A DNA stretch of 64,000 bases from Mikania micrantha (GCA_009363875.1 CM018693.1:74074986-74138985); one strand, 5' to 3'. Numbered from the stretch's first letter, positions 1 through 12,318 are shown. The notes: a model not told the origin generated them from the letters alone. Made by a program: numbers and translations.

Positions 1-168
1 TAGATCTTATAACACTGTGCTTATAACACTGAGCTGACAATGAGATAACATTGATACAATTACAAGAGATAACAAGAATGATATACATGAGAACATAATT
101 TCATGATGATATCATTCACCACAAATACTAACATTGTGTAATAAGAAAATCTCTTATAACCCTGTCGA
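1..168 (+). repeat. LTR fragment matching positions 4521-4688
   Basis: This stretch is nearly identical to part of the long LTR further right. Both begin tagatcttataacactgtgc and agree up to cttataaccctgt, after which they diverge sharply. It is a scrap of a second LTR of the G1 family, cut by the window edge on the left and by unrelated sequence on the right. Confidence 0.75.
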
Positions 169-1060
169 AGGGTTCTTGATCTCATTTTCAAGATTGTGAA
201 CCGCTGAAGGTGCCCTACAAATTCCTACTCCATCCGAAAGTGATTTCGTGCCATTCCCTTAGGTTTTTGGAGAACAAAACGGGCTGAAAATGGTCGAATG
301 CTCGAAAAGGGTGAAAACCCTAAAAATCACAACTTTGAGCTACCTTTTACCTCGTTACAGTTGGTTTGAAGCTCTAAATCCTTGTACTCTCACGATCTAC
401 AAGATGTGAGAATCGTTTTGACACCAAAATGACTTGATTTGGTGAAGTATTGAGAGATCTAGGGTTTTGAAATTTAGAGAGAGAGTGTAGAGAAACAAAG
501 TGACAGGATGAAGAGAGAGAGAGAGAGAGAGTAGTTGGGGAAAGGATATGGCATTTATTGCCATATTAATTGCTTTCAAGCACTCGGGTATGTTCGGGCT
601 CGTTCGGTTTCGCTCGGTTTCGCGTAAACGTGTCGGTTCTCGGTCGTTTTAGTAACGAAACGTTACGGTTTTAAAAATAGAGGTTAATAATTTATTTTAG
701 GTGGTAATTCCCAGTAAATTAACTAATATCCATTGTTATTTTAAATTACTGAAAACATTAAATTTAACTGTTTTAATCGAATCGTACAGTTGTCGCGCGT
801 ATTCGTTCGGATCGTCACACGTACGAACACGATGATAAGTACACTTTTTGATGTGATTTTCTAATTATTGGACGTCATTCAGAACGTTAAGTTCTCAGAT
901 ATATTCGCACAGATCGTCACCTATACGAATAATCCGTCAATTTAGCATTCACGTAACGATATCCGTTAATGTTTCTGTACAACCTCGCATACGTCTAAAC
1001 ATAACAAAGTCCTAACTAACATTCAAATAACAGGTCTGTGTTGTCAGGTGAAATCCTGAC
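169..1060 (-). repeat. Fragment of a Tekay-like LTR, probably minus orientation
   Basis: No coding sequence is visible. The order of landmarks matches the minus-strand Ty3 LTRs at 51780-52340: a polypurine GAGAGA run (about 510-530), then a tattcgggttcg-like block with repeated cgttcgg (580-650), an acg-rich stretch, then atcgtcacc repeats (810-930). Overall identity looks low, so it is a different family or an old copy. The class is inferred from layout rather than alignment. Confidence 0.45.
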
Positions 1061-2659
1061 TGTTAAACCATGGATTTGAAACATTGTTTCTGAAATAAAT
1101 GCGTACTAGTTCTGTGTCGAACATCAAATGATAATGATATACATGTAATACCCATAGTTCATACCTGAGTTACTGTGCTAGTACTGTTCCGGTTACGTTT
1201 CTGGCACCGATGTTACATCAACCTTTGAGAGCACATAGCTGGGAGTCACCAGGAATGACTACTTCATTTCATGACAACAGTGGAGAGCGTAAAACCATTC
1301 TAAAATCCAGAAACATGATTACATTATACGTAGTCACGACTTACATTCTTTGACATTCAGACTCAAACTTTGTTGAGTAAACAATCGTACATGATCCGCG
1401 TGGGTTCAGGCGAAGAAACTCGTGACATATCAACCCCAAACTCTAAACTGACCTTACGAACAACCTTGAATGTGTCCTGATGCATCGGTGTATGTCAAAG
1501 CTCGTGTTATGAAGTATTCGTCATAAGAACATGACAGTTTGACTTCTCACAAATTATCAAGCTCTTCAGCAATTAGGTAACATAAATGATTCCTACTCTA
1601 CCCAAGAATTGTAAACCGTTCGCTCGACACTCAAACTATGAAATCCAGTGTACTGATTTATCTGTTGATTATAACTTACGACGATCACATTTCATGAACA
1701 CTCCGTGTCTACACCTAGGGAGAGACAACATGGACCCTCTAAGGAATAGATCGTCCAAAGGTTGAACATGAGTATCGAAAATACACATATTTGCTTCTTA
1801 TCAAAGGACAAACAAGCAGGATGTAATAACTCAAACCCATCTAAAGAAATAGTCACCTGGCAAGGAGTGCTAATCCCAATAGTTCCCAGCCATGATAGTT
1901 AACTATGGACATGCTTCTAGAAGCCCTTGCATAAAACTTGGGAACAAGACTGAACACTTTGCATCACCCACACACTAATGGAAAGATGCGAATGCTCGAT
2001 ATAGACTATAAGAGATATGCTGAAGGCATGTGAGAACGACTTAGGATCAATCAACAGCCTCACTTCCCTGTTGGTTGAAATTTCCTACAACAACAGTTAT
2101 CACTTGTGAATGAAAAATTTACCACCTGAAGCACTTGATAGATGCAAACATTGACCACCCATCTACTAGGCAGAATTCAGCGAAAGCCAACTGACTGGTC
2201 CCAACTCATAAACGAAACAATGGAAAATCGTGCATATGTGAAGACCTTATTATGGCGGAGCATGACCGATAGAAGAACTACGCCGACAAGTAATAAAAAC
2301 CCCTGGAAGTCCCAGCAGAGGACTAAACTCTTCTCAAGGTCTTGCCATGAAGAGGTAGGACATAGTTCAAGAAACAGGAAAAGTTAAACCCACTATATAA
2401 TAGACCCTTGGAATCAAACGACAAACCGACAGTGGCCTACGAACTCTACTTACCGAACGGACTCATCTGTATACCAAAAGTATCATATGTTGAAGCCTAG
2501 AGTAGTGTCTAGCAGGTGAGACACTTGTAGCATCACTAGAAACGATTCGGACTTACCAACACATATGTCCTTCCGAAGGAACGGTCAACATATAGGACCA
2601 CAGAAATAAAAAGACTCTAACATAGCCACGAATCCCTTGGGAAAATGGATATGACTCAA
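1061..2659 (+). pseudogene. Heavily decayed Ty3/gypsy integrase region
   Basis: No long frame survives, but short blocks run colinear with the intact Ty3 integrase. Positions near 1205-1260 match the zinc-finger block HPGADKMYQDLR...WWPGM. Positions 1950-2110 match the AYHPQMDGQSE to FSYNNSYH block of G1 at 21265-21420. Positions 2130-2230 match the block that follows it. The order is that of a + strand integrase running into the LTR at 2660. This relic therefore seems to sit directly before an LTR of its own family, as the 3' half of an older element. Nothing is recognised in 1061-1190. Confidence 0.6.
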
Positions 2660-3279
2660 TGTGACAACTAGTGCCTGACCATCCGGCAATACGTATGGTA
2701 TGTGTACTTTCACTTATAACTACTTGTGATTTCTATGTGATAAACAGTATGTGATAATGATTTGGTGAAAACATTAAACAGTTGTATGTAATTTTAATGA
2801 AAAATAAAATACTTATATACAACAACACAAGTGAAATAACAATGGTGAGTACAAACGACAAATACAATTCGGTTATGATCTGATTTACATAAATAACAGG
2901 AATCAGATAGCAGACAATCTAGTGAGAAAAAAATGTGAAATCAATATGGATGAAGTTTGGTTTAGTTGAGTCTGTTGGTGAAAAATTCAATTCAAAACAA
3001 CAATTCAGCATCGTTTACGAATAATAAACTGAAAGTGTGTTTGTGTGCGTGACAGTTCACACAAACATATCTGGGTTAACGTTCTGAATGATATTTGAAA
3101 AATAGAAAACAAAATCAAAAAGTAAAGCCATCGTCGTGTCCGTTCGGGTGACGATTCAAACGGATACGCCCGAAGGTGATACGAAATGACCACACCTGTA
3201 ACCCATGTTAATTCGCACTAAATGAGCCATCTTTCATCGACCTTATCAGATTCGATGACCCTCAAATTCGACTAGCCTT

Positions 3280-3304
3280 TGGTCGATACTATTAGTATCG
3301 ACCA
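3280..3304. repeat. Perfect 12-bp inverted repeat
   Basis: Arms TGGTCGATACTA and TAGTATCGACCA are separated by one base. It is one of several TATCGA-based inverted or partial repeats between 3240 and 3650 inside the G1 LTR. Confidence 0.85.
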
Positions 3305-3374
3305 GTCCAAGTGTTCAACAACCAATATCCAGTGATGTTACCTTCGAAATTTTTCAGGCCATCGAGACTAAGCT

Positions 3375-3401
3375 CCTGTCGATATTGTTAGTATCGACAG
3401 G
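3375..3401. repeat. Second TATCGA inverted repeat
   Basis: Arms CCTGTCGATA and TATCGACAGG flank a 7-nt loop. It shares its TATCGA core with the repeat at 3280-3304, about 70 bp upstream. Confidence 0.85.
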
Positions 3402-6068
3402 AAGCTGCCATGTCTTATTATTTGATACTAATAACTTCGATGGAGGTGTGAACCTGGAACTCTGCCGATACTAATCCTTTATCTTAATCCAAGCATCATG
3501 AACCAAAGACCAAGCAAAATGAGTCACAAACAAAGACATAATAATGATGGGAACATCATGGTGTTAATCAAGAACCCTTTAAGGTTTGAGTGTAACCAGT
3601 TTTATGTTACTCTCATCGATAGTGTTGTGGTGCCCATCGATACTATTTAAACTTTATCTAAAAACATAGGTAAACCTTAAAACAAATGTTTAGATCATGC
3701 TACAAGGTTTAAAACATATCATGGAGTGGTAATGACTAAGTTACAACTTTTTCAAGTAATATTAGGGTTTTATATAATGAAGTTTTAACCAATTTTATTT
3801 AAACTAACTTAACAAAACCATGTAAACATTTTTATAACATATCAACTAGTTAAAGTTTTGTAATATAACAAATGGTCAAGTTTATAACAAATTACTTAGA
3901 TCAACACACTTAATTGATAGTAACCATTCTAAGTTAACAAAACGGTAATAATCATGTTTTATCATAAAAACCTAAGTTATACATAGAAAATATTATGATT
4001 TAAAAATTTATTTAACATGTTAAGGTTTTAAGTCAAGTTCAAACATATAAACTAAGAATGTATTATGTACTAAGCTTAACCTAAAATGGTTAAGTGTTGG
4101 TATATTACATTATCATATTAGTTCATGAATAATCAAACCACAAAGACTTATACAAGTTAACCCACTTTAGGGTTAACATAAGAGACAATAACTTATACTT
4201 GTAAGTTGCAAACAACATTGAATCAAATACAGGATTGTGAATACAACATATGTACAACAACAACGAACGCGTGCATTTCTTGAATACTTAGTCAACCACT
4301 TCAATACCAAGGTGAGTTCATATGCCCCTTTTCAAATCTTTTGATTATATTAGCTAAAAGTTTTATTACATTATTTCAATTATCATGCTATCTTGATAAT
4401 AAAGGTTTCATCTTTATTATCATATCAATATGTATGTTTGTGTGTGCAATGACAATTATGACATATCAAGGATGATATCATGGTAACATAACTTCATGAT
4501 AACATAGTGTGTTAGGACTAGATCTTATAACACTGTGCTTATAACACTGAGTTGACAATGAGATAACATTGATACAATTACAAGAGATAACAAGAATGAT
4601 ATACATGAGAACATAATTTCATGATGATATCATTCACAACATATACTAACATTGTGTAATAAGAGAAGCTCTTATAACCCTGTGTTAAAGGCATTGAGAA
4701 GACATAACATTGATTACAGATGACAATGAGACAATGACAATAGGAGAACACATAACAACTAATTACTATTAAGCATGATTGTATTATATCACTGTATTCA
4801 TGTGCCCAAGTATTCATGTACAGTCATAAGTCCATTATTTTGTTGTTTACCATTCTTTAGTAGAGGCTAGACCGAAGATAACGTAGTGTTACCATAGGTT
4901 TGACAAACCGCTGGCGAGTGAGGTCGGTACGTTGATCGTGTATCATTATCATTGGTCGGTATCGTATGACCAGAAACAGTGCGACATCAAGTCAGGTTTG
5001 GTAAACGACCACATTTGTGATATTAATATTCAGACACTAATTGTAATTGTACCCTTCATTTCTATTAGCTGGTAGACTGAGGAATGGATTTTCTCTTTTG
5101 TCATATTAACGGCAATAGATTCGTTGTCAAGACATGGATTCTATGAGACTACAAATGTAAAGGGGTAAATTGGAGGCATTGTGGTCTAATTACGTGAAGG
5201 CCACAATGGGTCCCATTTATGCTCTATACATTCAAGATTGCGAACACTACAAATGAGTTTACTGTCATTTCTAATATTATATGTGAATTACAGTAAACTC
5301 TACAATTAAGAGAGCACTAATTAGGATAAGATTTAATTAATCTATTCCTTTAAGACAATAAGGGATTACCATAACTTAGGTCATGGTAATATATACCCTT
5401 CAAAACACTTTTATTCTATACATATAACATTGGGGGATGAGAACACGTCATATGGGATTAACATGTTCGATATCAATTGAGACAAACACATGTGAGTTAG
5501 GAATGGGTATCCATAGTTGCAAAACAAGTGGTATTGAATTGAGACAAGTGTGTGGTGGGCTGGCGGCTTCATTTGTGATATGTATGCCTTATATACAAGC
5601 ATGCGTGATTTGGATGATACATAATCTATAGATGTAACTATAGAGAGGACATTGTGTGAGGCAAGATAAGACTTGTGTGTGACTCAATGACTTGTGAATG
5701 ACAAACCAAAATCATTGTCAATTACTAAACTTTTGAACTCACCAACCTAGTGTTGACTTGTTTTAAATTCATGTTTTTCTCAGGTGACGAACATGTTTAG
5801 TCACCCGACCTCAGGGCTTAAGCTAGAAGGACCATATAGAAGACCTAGCCTACTTTTGTGTTGTGCATATTTTGAATGAAATATTTGCGAATCATCTTTT
5901 GTAAATCTTGTGCAGATACAAGATAGAAAATCAATGATTCTTTTTTGGTAGATTTACTTATTTAAATTATGAATATGAATTTTGTAATGTAACTTTGTAA
6001 TTCTATATCACTGTCATTTGGCATTTCTCATTATACATCATGTTCATGGTAAACAATCTGATCATTTT

Positions 6069-6099
6069 GATTATCGCACGATATCGTGCCCCGATAATC
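6069..6099. repeat. Nested hairpin at the end of the G1 LTR
   Basis: An outer 8-bp stem, GATTATCG with CGATAATC, encloses the perfect 12-bp palindrome CACGATATCGTG plus a 3-nt bulge. It lies about 50 bp before the LTR end, in the U5 part of the transcript. Confidence 0.85.
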
Positions 6100-6151
6100 T
6101 TTCGCCCGACCGGAAAGTCGATCCAGCCTACAGGCTCGAGGCGTGACAGAT

Positions 6152-6170
6152 TGGTATCCGAGTCATGGTT
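6152..6170 (+). other. G1 primer-binding site
   Basis: The sequence tggtatccgagtcatggtt lies three bases after the LTR end. It matches the initiator tRNA-Met 3' end pattern (TGGTATCAGAGCCATGG) with two changes. In an active element this primes minus-strand cDNA synthesis. Confidence 0.8.
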
Positions 6171-6324
6171 ATTGAGAAATATAGGTCATATTACTTAAAC
6201 TGTTTGGCATAGACTATAAACTAGGGACCCTTCATGTAGAGAACATAGGACTTAGGATTTTATTTGCATATGTCTTCTACATTCGATCATTGCACTAAAC
6301 GATATTCTTTCGGTTGCGATCAAA

Positions 6325-7058
6325 ATGCCGCCGAGAAGACCACTACCACCACTACCTCCACCACCACTGCCACCACCTCCTCCTCCTCCACATACTCCAC
6401 CACCCAACCATAATAAGAATCAGGAGTTGGTCCCTACTACTATCGGGTTGGACCCCTCCCATGCTAACCAGTCGACTAAGGGAAGTAATTCCCGACATGG
6501 TGAACAAGATTAACAGCAACAACAATAACAACACCGACCACACATCTGGGGAAGGCAGTGGAAACAAAGGAGTCAACAAGACTTTCCCTGCAAAAGCTTT
6601 GTAGGTTGTAAACCACCCAACTTTAGTGGGAACGAGGGAGCTGTCGGCTTGATCCAATGGATCGAGAAGATGGAGACAACCCTCGACATCAGTGGGTGCC
6701 TTTATCAGCACAAAGTGAGATATACTGCAGGCTCGTCCAATAAACAAGCACTGACCCGGTGGAATGCACAGGTGCAAACCAGGGGAAGAGATGAGGCATT
6801 ATCTATGCCTTGGGAGGAATTCAAGATATTATTAAGGGGTGAGTTTTGCCCAAGGAACGAGTTGAAAAAGGTTGAGACGGAATTTCTCAATCATGTCGTG
6901 GTAGGAGCTGGGCATCTAGCCTACACCACCAGATTTCATGAGTTAGCAACATTGGCACCAGAAATAGTGCCAACACTAGAGAAACGGATCAAGCGGTACA
7001 TCGGTGAACTACCGGCTTGCATCCAAGGGCATTGGATTGCTGCCCATCCGACTACACT
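6325..7058 (+). pseudogene. G1 gag, frameshifted and truncated
   Basis: Gag forms the virus-like particle. The start MPPRR matches the Gag starts of G2 and G3. A proline run encoded by CCA/CCT repeats follows (6340-6405), unlike the relatives, and then the retrotransposon Gag domain with LIQWIEKME, RYTAGSSNKQALTRWN and the FCPRNELKK block. At least two frameshifts occur before 6650. The frame ends at HPTTL and joins directly to reverse transcriptase sequence near 7058. The second half of Gag (both zinc knuckles) and the protease are missing. G3 has about 375 codons between the matching points. Confidence 0.85.
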
Positions 7059-8755
7059 ATGCGGACGTGTTTCCGGATGATCTATCGAGATTGCCACCGG
7101 AGCGATCGGTGCGGTTCCGAATCGATTTGATTCCAGGTGCAGTTCCTGTGGCTAAGTCTCCTTATAAACATGCGTCGTCTGAAATGCAGGAACTGTCCAA
7201 TCAACTATAGGAGTTACTAGACAAAGGTTTCATCTGATCGAGTTTCTCACCATGGGGAGCTCTGTTCCTGTTTGTTAAGAAAAAAGATGGATCCTTCAGG
7301 ATGTGCATTGATTACAGAAAGCTTAACATGCTCGCCATCAAGAATCGGTACTCGTTACCGAGGATTGATGATTTGCTCGGTCAATTGCAAGGAGCTCAGT
7401 ATTTCTCAATGACAGACCTACGTTCAGGTTGTCACCAGCTCCGGATTCAAGAGGAAGACATACCCAAGACAGCTTTTCGTACCCGATTTGGTCACTATGA
7501 GTTTATGGCAATGCCATTCGGATTGCGAACGCGCCGGCCGTGTTCATGGATCTTATGAACCGTGTGTACAAGCCGTATCTAGATCAGTTTGTTATTGTCT
7601 TTATTGATGATATACTGACCAATTCCAAGAGAAAGAAGGAACATGAGCAGCATATCATAACAATCTTGGAACTTTCAAAGAATGAACAACTCTATACCAA
7701 ATTTTCCAAGTGTGAATTTTGATTGAGGGAAGTTCAGTTCTTGGGTCACGTGATTAACAGTGATGGAATTCATGTGGACCCAACCAAGATTGAAGCACTC
7801 AAGAATTGGAATGTTCCCAAAACACCTACTGAGATAAGATCGTTTCTGGGTCTGGCGGGTTATTATAGGATATTCATCTCGAATTTCTCTAAGATAGCCT
7901 TGCCACTTACAAAGCTAACCAAGAAAAGTGAATCATTCGTGTGCACACAGAAACAGGAAGAGGCATTCCAGACATTGAATGAAAGATTGTGCAATGCTCC
8001 AATCTTAACACTCCCTGAAGGCAAAGATGAGTTTGTAGTATATTGTGATGCTTCCCGTTAGGGACTTGGCTATGTTTTAATACAACGAGACAAAGTCATT
8101 GCCTACGGGTCACGACAGCTAAAGATTAATGGGAAAAATTATACGATGCATTACTTAGAATTGGGAGCGGTTATCTTTGCTTTAATGATTCGGAGACACT
8201 ACATGTATGGTACAAAATGCACAATTTTCACTTATCACAAGAGCTTACAACACATATTTGATCAGAAGGAGCTTAACATGCGAAAGAGACATTTGCTGGA
8301 GCTCCTGAACGATTATGATTATGTGATCAAATACCATCCGGGCAAAGCTAATGGTGTTGCCGATGCTTTGGGCCGGAAGGAAAGAGTCAAACCCTTGCGC
8401 GTTAGAGCAATGGGAATGACTATGCAAACAAGTATGAGAAATCAAATCCTACGAGTACAACAAGAAGTAGTGGCAAGAAACAATTTGAGGAACAAGCTCG
8501 ATTGTGGAGCCCATAAGCACTTTGAGACAAAACAAGATGGGGCTATCTATTACCAACACCATGTATGGATCCTGACGGTAGATGAACTCCAGAAAATTAT
8601 TCTTGAAGAGGCACACAAAACATGCTATTATGTACATCCTGGTGCTGATAAGATGTACCAAGATCTTAGGTCATTTTATTGGTGGCCAGGTATGAAAAAG
8701 GATGTGGCTGCCTATGTTAGTAAGTGCCTCACATGTGCCAAAGTCAAAACTGAAC
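7059..8755 (+). pseudogene. G1 pol: RT, RNase H and start of integrase
   Basis: The pieces of a Ty3 Pol polyprotein are in order. RT comes first: ADVFPDD, FVKKKDGSFRMCIDYRKLN, TDLRSGCHQL and the catalytic block VFIDDIL near 7600. The RNase H block YCDAS (8040) follows, then the integrase zinc-finger segment HPGADKMYQDL...WWPGM ending CLTCAKVKTEL. Stops lie at 7208 and 7235 (both explicable as C-to-T changes), 7720 (a TGA where relatives have Trp) and 8059. A 2-nt loss near 7530 shifts the frame after MPFGL. The frame is cut at 8755 by the C1 insertion and resumes at 20946. Confidence 0.9.
8751..8755. repeat. Target-site duplication of C1, left copy
   Basis: TGAAC directly precedes the C1 5' LTR. 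The same five bases follow its 3' LTR at 20941-20945. Confidence 0.9.
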
Positions 8756-9129
8756 TGTAGAGCCCACTTCACGATGAAGACTGACAAAGTCAAACGTTGG
8801 AAGAGTTAAAGTCCAGAATTTTGTGATTTTCGTGTACATGTATTTCGAGTACTTCATGTATTCGTGTACTCGAAATAGTTTGTATTAGATTTCGAGTACA
8901 CCTAGACTTAGTATAAATATCTGTATTTTGTACAAGTTTAGGTTGGAATCCCGAAGCATTTGCTCTCTAGAAGTATTGACGCACTTGTACTCGAACATTC
9001 GGTATTTATACAAATATTACATTTTTCTACTTGCTTTCTTGATTCTAGCTTGGATTCCGCACTAGTTAGAGTCTATTGATGATGATTCAGAAGATAAAGT
9101 TTAGTTCTTGATCCAGTTTGACACCTACA
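8756..9129 (+). repeat. C1 5' LTR (374 bp)
   Basis: It starts TGTAGAGCCCAC and ends CACCTACA. It is the same length as the 3' LTR at 20567-20940 and about 94% identical. Placement is fixed by the TSD on one side and the PBS on the other. Confidence 0.95.
8842..8920 (+). promoter_or_regulatory. C1 LTR promoter: palindrome plus TATA box
   Basis: An 11-bp inverted repeat (ATTTCGAGTAC / GTACTCGAAAT, 8842-8876) and a further TTCGAGTAC (8891-8899) precede a TATA-like GTATAAATAT at 8911. The 3' LTR keeps the same arrangement at 20653-20730. Promoter function is inferred from the position in the LTR. Confidence 0.6.
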
Positions 9130-9131
9130 AG

Positions 9132-9149
9132 TGGTATCAGAGACTGAGT
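9132..9149 (+). other. C1 primer-binding site
   Basis: tggtatcagagactgagt starts two bases after the LTR and matches the initiator tRNA-Met pattern over its first 12 bases. Confidence 0.85.
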
Positions 9150-9609
9150 GCTCTTTTCATCGTCAAGGTAACAACTTTCTTAAGCAAGATTAGTAATTTA
9201 TCAGTCTATTCTACTCCATCTAGATACTGTGTGAATTTGGGACTCCAGAACTTAAGAAATATTTTCATAAAATTTTCTTAAGTATTTTCGAATTCGAAAT
9301 TTTCGAGCTCAGCTATTTTGAGTACAGATAGAGCGTTCGAAAGGGTGTTAGCAGTTCGACTACAAGGACCAGTGTGTTCAACAACAGAGGATCTTCGATT
9401 ACAGTTCAGTTCGATTACAACTAGGTTCGACCACACGAGTTGATTTCGAATATAGGAGTTTCGAATACAAAGTCATTTTCGAATACAGAGGGTTTTCGAA
9501 TACATTGAAAATTTCGAGTAAAGAGTAATCTGGTCTACTTCAGGTAGTGTTTGGTGATCTGTTCTATAGGGACTTCGTGTACAACAGTTAGAAATTTTTT
9601 CAATCAATC
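9150..9609 (+). other. C1 leader with repeated TTCGA motifs
   Basis: This is non-coding sequence between the PBS and gag. From 9285 to 9530 it repeats TTCGAATAC, TTCGAGTA and TTCGA(C/T)TAC-like motifs and contains the palindrome ATTTCGAATTCGAAAT. These variants resemble the motif in the LTR promoter and in the 3' spacer. Confidence 0.6.
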
Positions 9610-12318
9610 ATGGCCTCTAAGAATCTAACTTATATGTCCAATCTTCTCAATTTGGACAATGAGATTGGCACCGGAACAAAGCCACCTAAGCTCGTGTCGG
9701 GAGATAACTTCCAAGATTGGAAATTCAGATTTCAATCCTTTATCAAATACACTGATCCAAAGCTTTGGAGATCCATTGAAGAGGGTCCCTTTGTGCCCTC
9801 ATACCAAAGTGAAATCAATGGTCCTTTTGTTCCCAAAGATCCAGAATTGTACACAGACAATGATATCTTAATGATGGAAAAGGATGAAAAGGCCTATGCA
9901 TCAATCACAATGGCTCTTTCGACTGATGTAGCTCATGGCTTTAAGGAACACAAGACAGCAAAGGAACTTTGGAATGCTTTGGTTGAACGGTTTGAAGGAA
10001 ATGAAGACATGCGAGAGACTCGTAAGGATATCATGAGACAGAGGTTCAATATGTTCAATCACATCAAAGGAGAGTCCCTTGAAGCACAGCTTAATTGATT
10101 CACCCATCTAATGACTGAGATGACAAGTTCTGGAATTGAGATGACCAAAGGAGAAGTGAACAAGAAGCTTCTGAACTCACTGCCTTACACCTAGAACTCA
10201 AATTGTACAACAATCAAAAGAACAAAGGATATGTACAAGACCTCTTTGAGTGAGCTGATTTCGATCATCAATTCCTATGATATGGATGATAAACAGAGAG
10301 CACTGAACCATGCCAGTTCAATGGGCATTGCACCCGTGCCTGAAAATTCTGCTTTTCTGTCAGCAATCAATCTTCAAGCCTCAGGGATGCAACACTATCA
10401 GCCTCCTTCATCGCAGTCAATCCCTTTTGAGATTGCATTCCTATCATCTGGACAAGCCGGATCAGTGTCCAAGATCAATCCAGAGAGTGAAGAAACTCTG
10501 CTGCTGTTTAAGGGTTTTATGAACAGCTACAATGCTTTCTTAGCTGGAGAGTTAGCATCTGCCAACCTTACTCAGGATAATCTAGAGCAGATAAATCCAG
10601 CAGATGTTGAGGAAATGGATATGTCATGGCAGATGGCTATGGCTGTGTTTCGTGCAAAAAAGTTCATCAAACGGTATGGAAGGAACATCTTTGGAAACAA
10701 CCCAGGAAAGAAGCTTGGATTTGATAAGTCAAAGCTGTGATGTTACAACTGTGATCAACCGGGTCACTTTGCCAGAGAATGCAAGCAGCCAAAGGTGGAT
10801 AAGGAAGGAGAGAGGAAGCCTAAAGAGAGGACTGTGACTGCTGCTGCTGGAGGAAGTGCTAGCTCATCTAAAGCTCTGGTGACTCAAGATACTGACTCCT
10901 ATGATTAGAGTGATCATGTGCAGGAATTGGAACTAACTCTGAGTCATGCCTTCATGGCCGAGGTAGATGACAAGCAAAATAAGGTAACTGAAAATCTTTG
11001 CTCTACCTCTTGCATAGATAAAGTATTTAAGTATAGGTCACATAATGAACCCATAATCAAAGAAGTAACCAAACTTAAATACTTTAACTCAGAATTTCTT
11101 AAAAATGAAGGAATTTTCAAAAGAAAACTTGAGGCCGAGGGTCGGGATGTGGTAAGGCTTAAGGAACTTTTAAGTGATAAAGAGTCAAACTATCGTGATG
11201 CTAGACGCAAAATCGATGAACTCACCTTAGAGTTGGATCAAGTTAAAACTCAACTTTCTAAAACTTCAGTAAAATGTGAAAATTTTGATTATTCAAGCAA
11301 AGTTTTGGAAGACATGATAAGCATACGATACAGGGAAAAGGGGGGGTAAGGGTCTCGGTTATAAAGAGTGTGAGCCACCTTTTAGCCATAATTACTCAAT
11401 CATGCCCAATATCAACACATCTGTTGATTATCTGTTGTTGAAATCTGACCGAAGGTGTGATTTCAACGCTGGTTCTAACAAACCAGTTTCATTGACAGCA
11501 GATACCATTGAGACCAATCCCAATTTTTCTTGATGATTCTGAGATGTGTGCAGATAGTTTAAACAAAGCAGGTGTGAGTGGGAAGATTGAAGAAAGAAGT
11601 GCTGAGAAGAGCACAGATTGTTCAACATCTTTTGGAACATCATCTCTTATTTCAAACACTGATTTTGTTGTTAAAGTTGATGGATTTAAAATTAAAACAA
11701 ATGAGATGTTCAAAAAATTTAAATCAAGTTTTGTTAAGAAGAAAGTTAAACCCTAACTGTGAACCTTTTGTTCCAACAAGGTCATTGGAACAAGCCTTTG
11801 CAAGCTCTTCTTTTAGTCACTATGACTGTGATGTAAAACCCTTTGACCCCAAGGAATTTCATGAGAAGGTATGTTGTTATGTTTGTGGTAGACCAGGCCA
11901 CATCGCCAGAAACTGTCTGCACAGACCTACTGAATTCTTTTATGGAAAGAATCAAAAGGTCACACCCAAGGCAAAACCCTCTATCAAATCAACGAGGACT
12001 GACCAATCCTCAAAGCCTAGGGTGAATCCTCAGAAAGAATCTCAAAAGCAATCCACTGCCAAAAGGGAAAAGTCGTCCAAACATCATCAATATGGTTTTA
12101 AAAAACAAAATTCAAACTTTCCAAAAGTTAAAAACAGGTCATATTGGAGGTGTGATCCAACTTTAAGTACCCCTTTAAAACCTGTCAAACATGGGAGTGG
12201 TGCAATATCAAAGATTGAGAAAGGCAAACCAGTAAAATCAAAGGTGGCTCACAAGAAAGAACCCTTTGTTTCTCCTATGCCTAAACCTATTATGGTTTGG
12301 GTACCTATCTCTCATTGA
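9610..12318 (+). pseudogene. C1 gag, broken
   Basis: The start ATG gives MASKNLTYMSNLLNLDNEIG, followed by a copia Gag domain (DNFQDWKFRFQSF, LWNALVERFEGNEDMRETRK). The first CCHC knuckle CYNCDQPGHFARECKQPK is at 10741, a long coiled-coil-like segment at 11070-11330, and a second knuckle CYVCGRPGHIARNC at 11875. A basic tail ends in VWVPISH. Stops lie in frame near 10096, 10190, 10738 and 10907. Frameshifts occur near a G run at 11341 and near 11745. Two knuckles and the coiled coil are typical of SIRE-type Gag. The protein would package RNA in cytoplasmic particles. Confidence 0.9.

Larger units (their letters stand above)
2660..6148 (+). repeat. G1 5' LTR (3489 bp)
   Basis: It starts TGTGACAACTAG and ends GCGTGACA just before a tRNA-Met-like primer site. 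The first 260 bp match 22100-22269 plus 35060-35148. No coding sequence is found. It holds inverted repeats based on TATCGA at 3280-3401, the segment shared with 1-168, a possible TATA box at about 5388, and a strong hairpin at 6069-6099 near the U5 end. Because decayed integrase lies directly upstream, it may originally have been the 3' LTR of that relic. Confidence 0.8.

Noticed and set aside
2142..2387. 81-codon ORF before the first full LTR
   Set aside because: It lies in decayed integrase sequence whose true frame has many interruptions.
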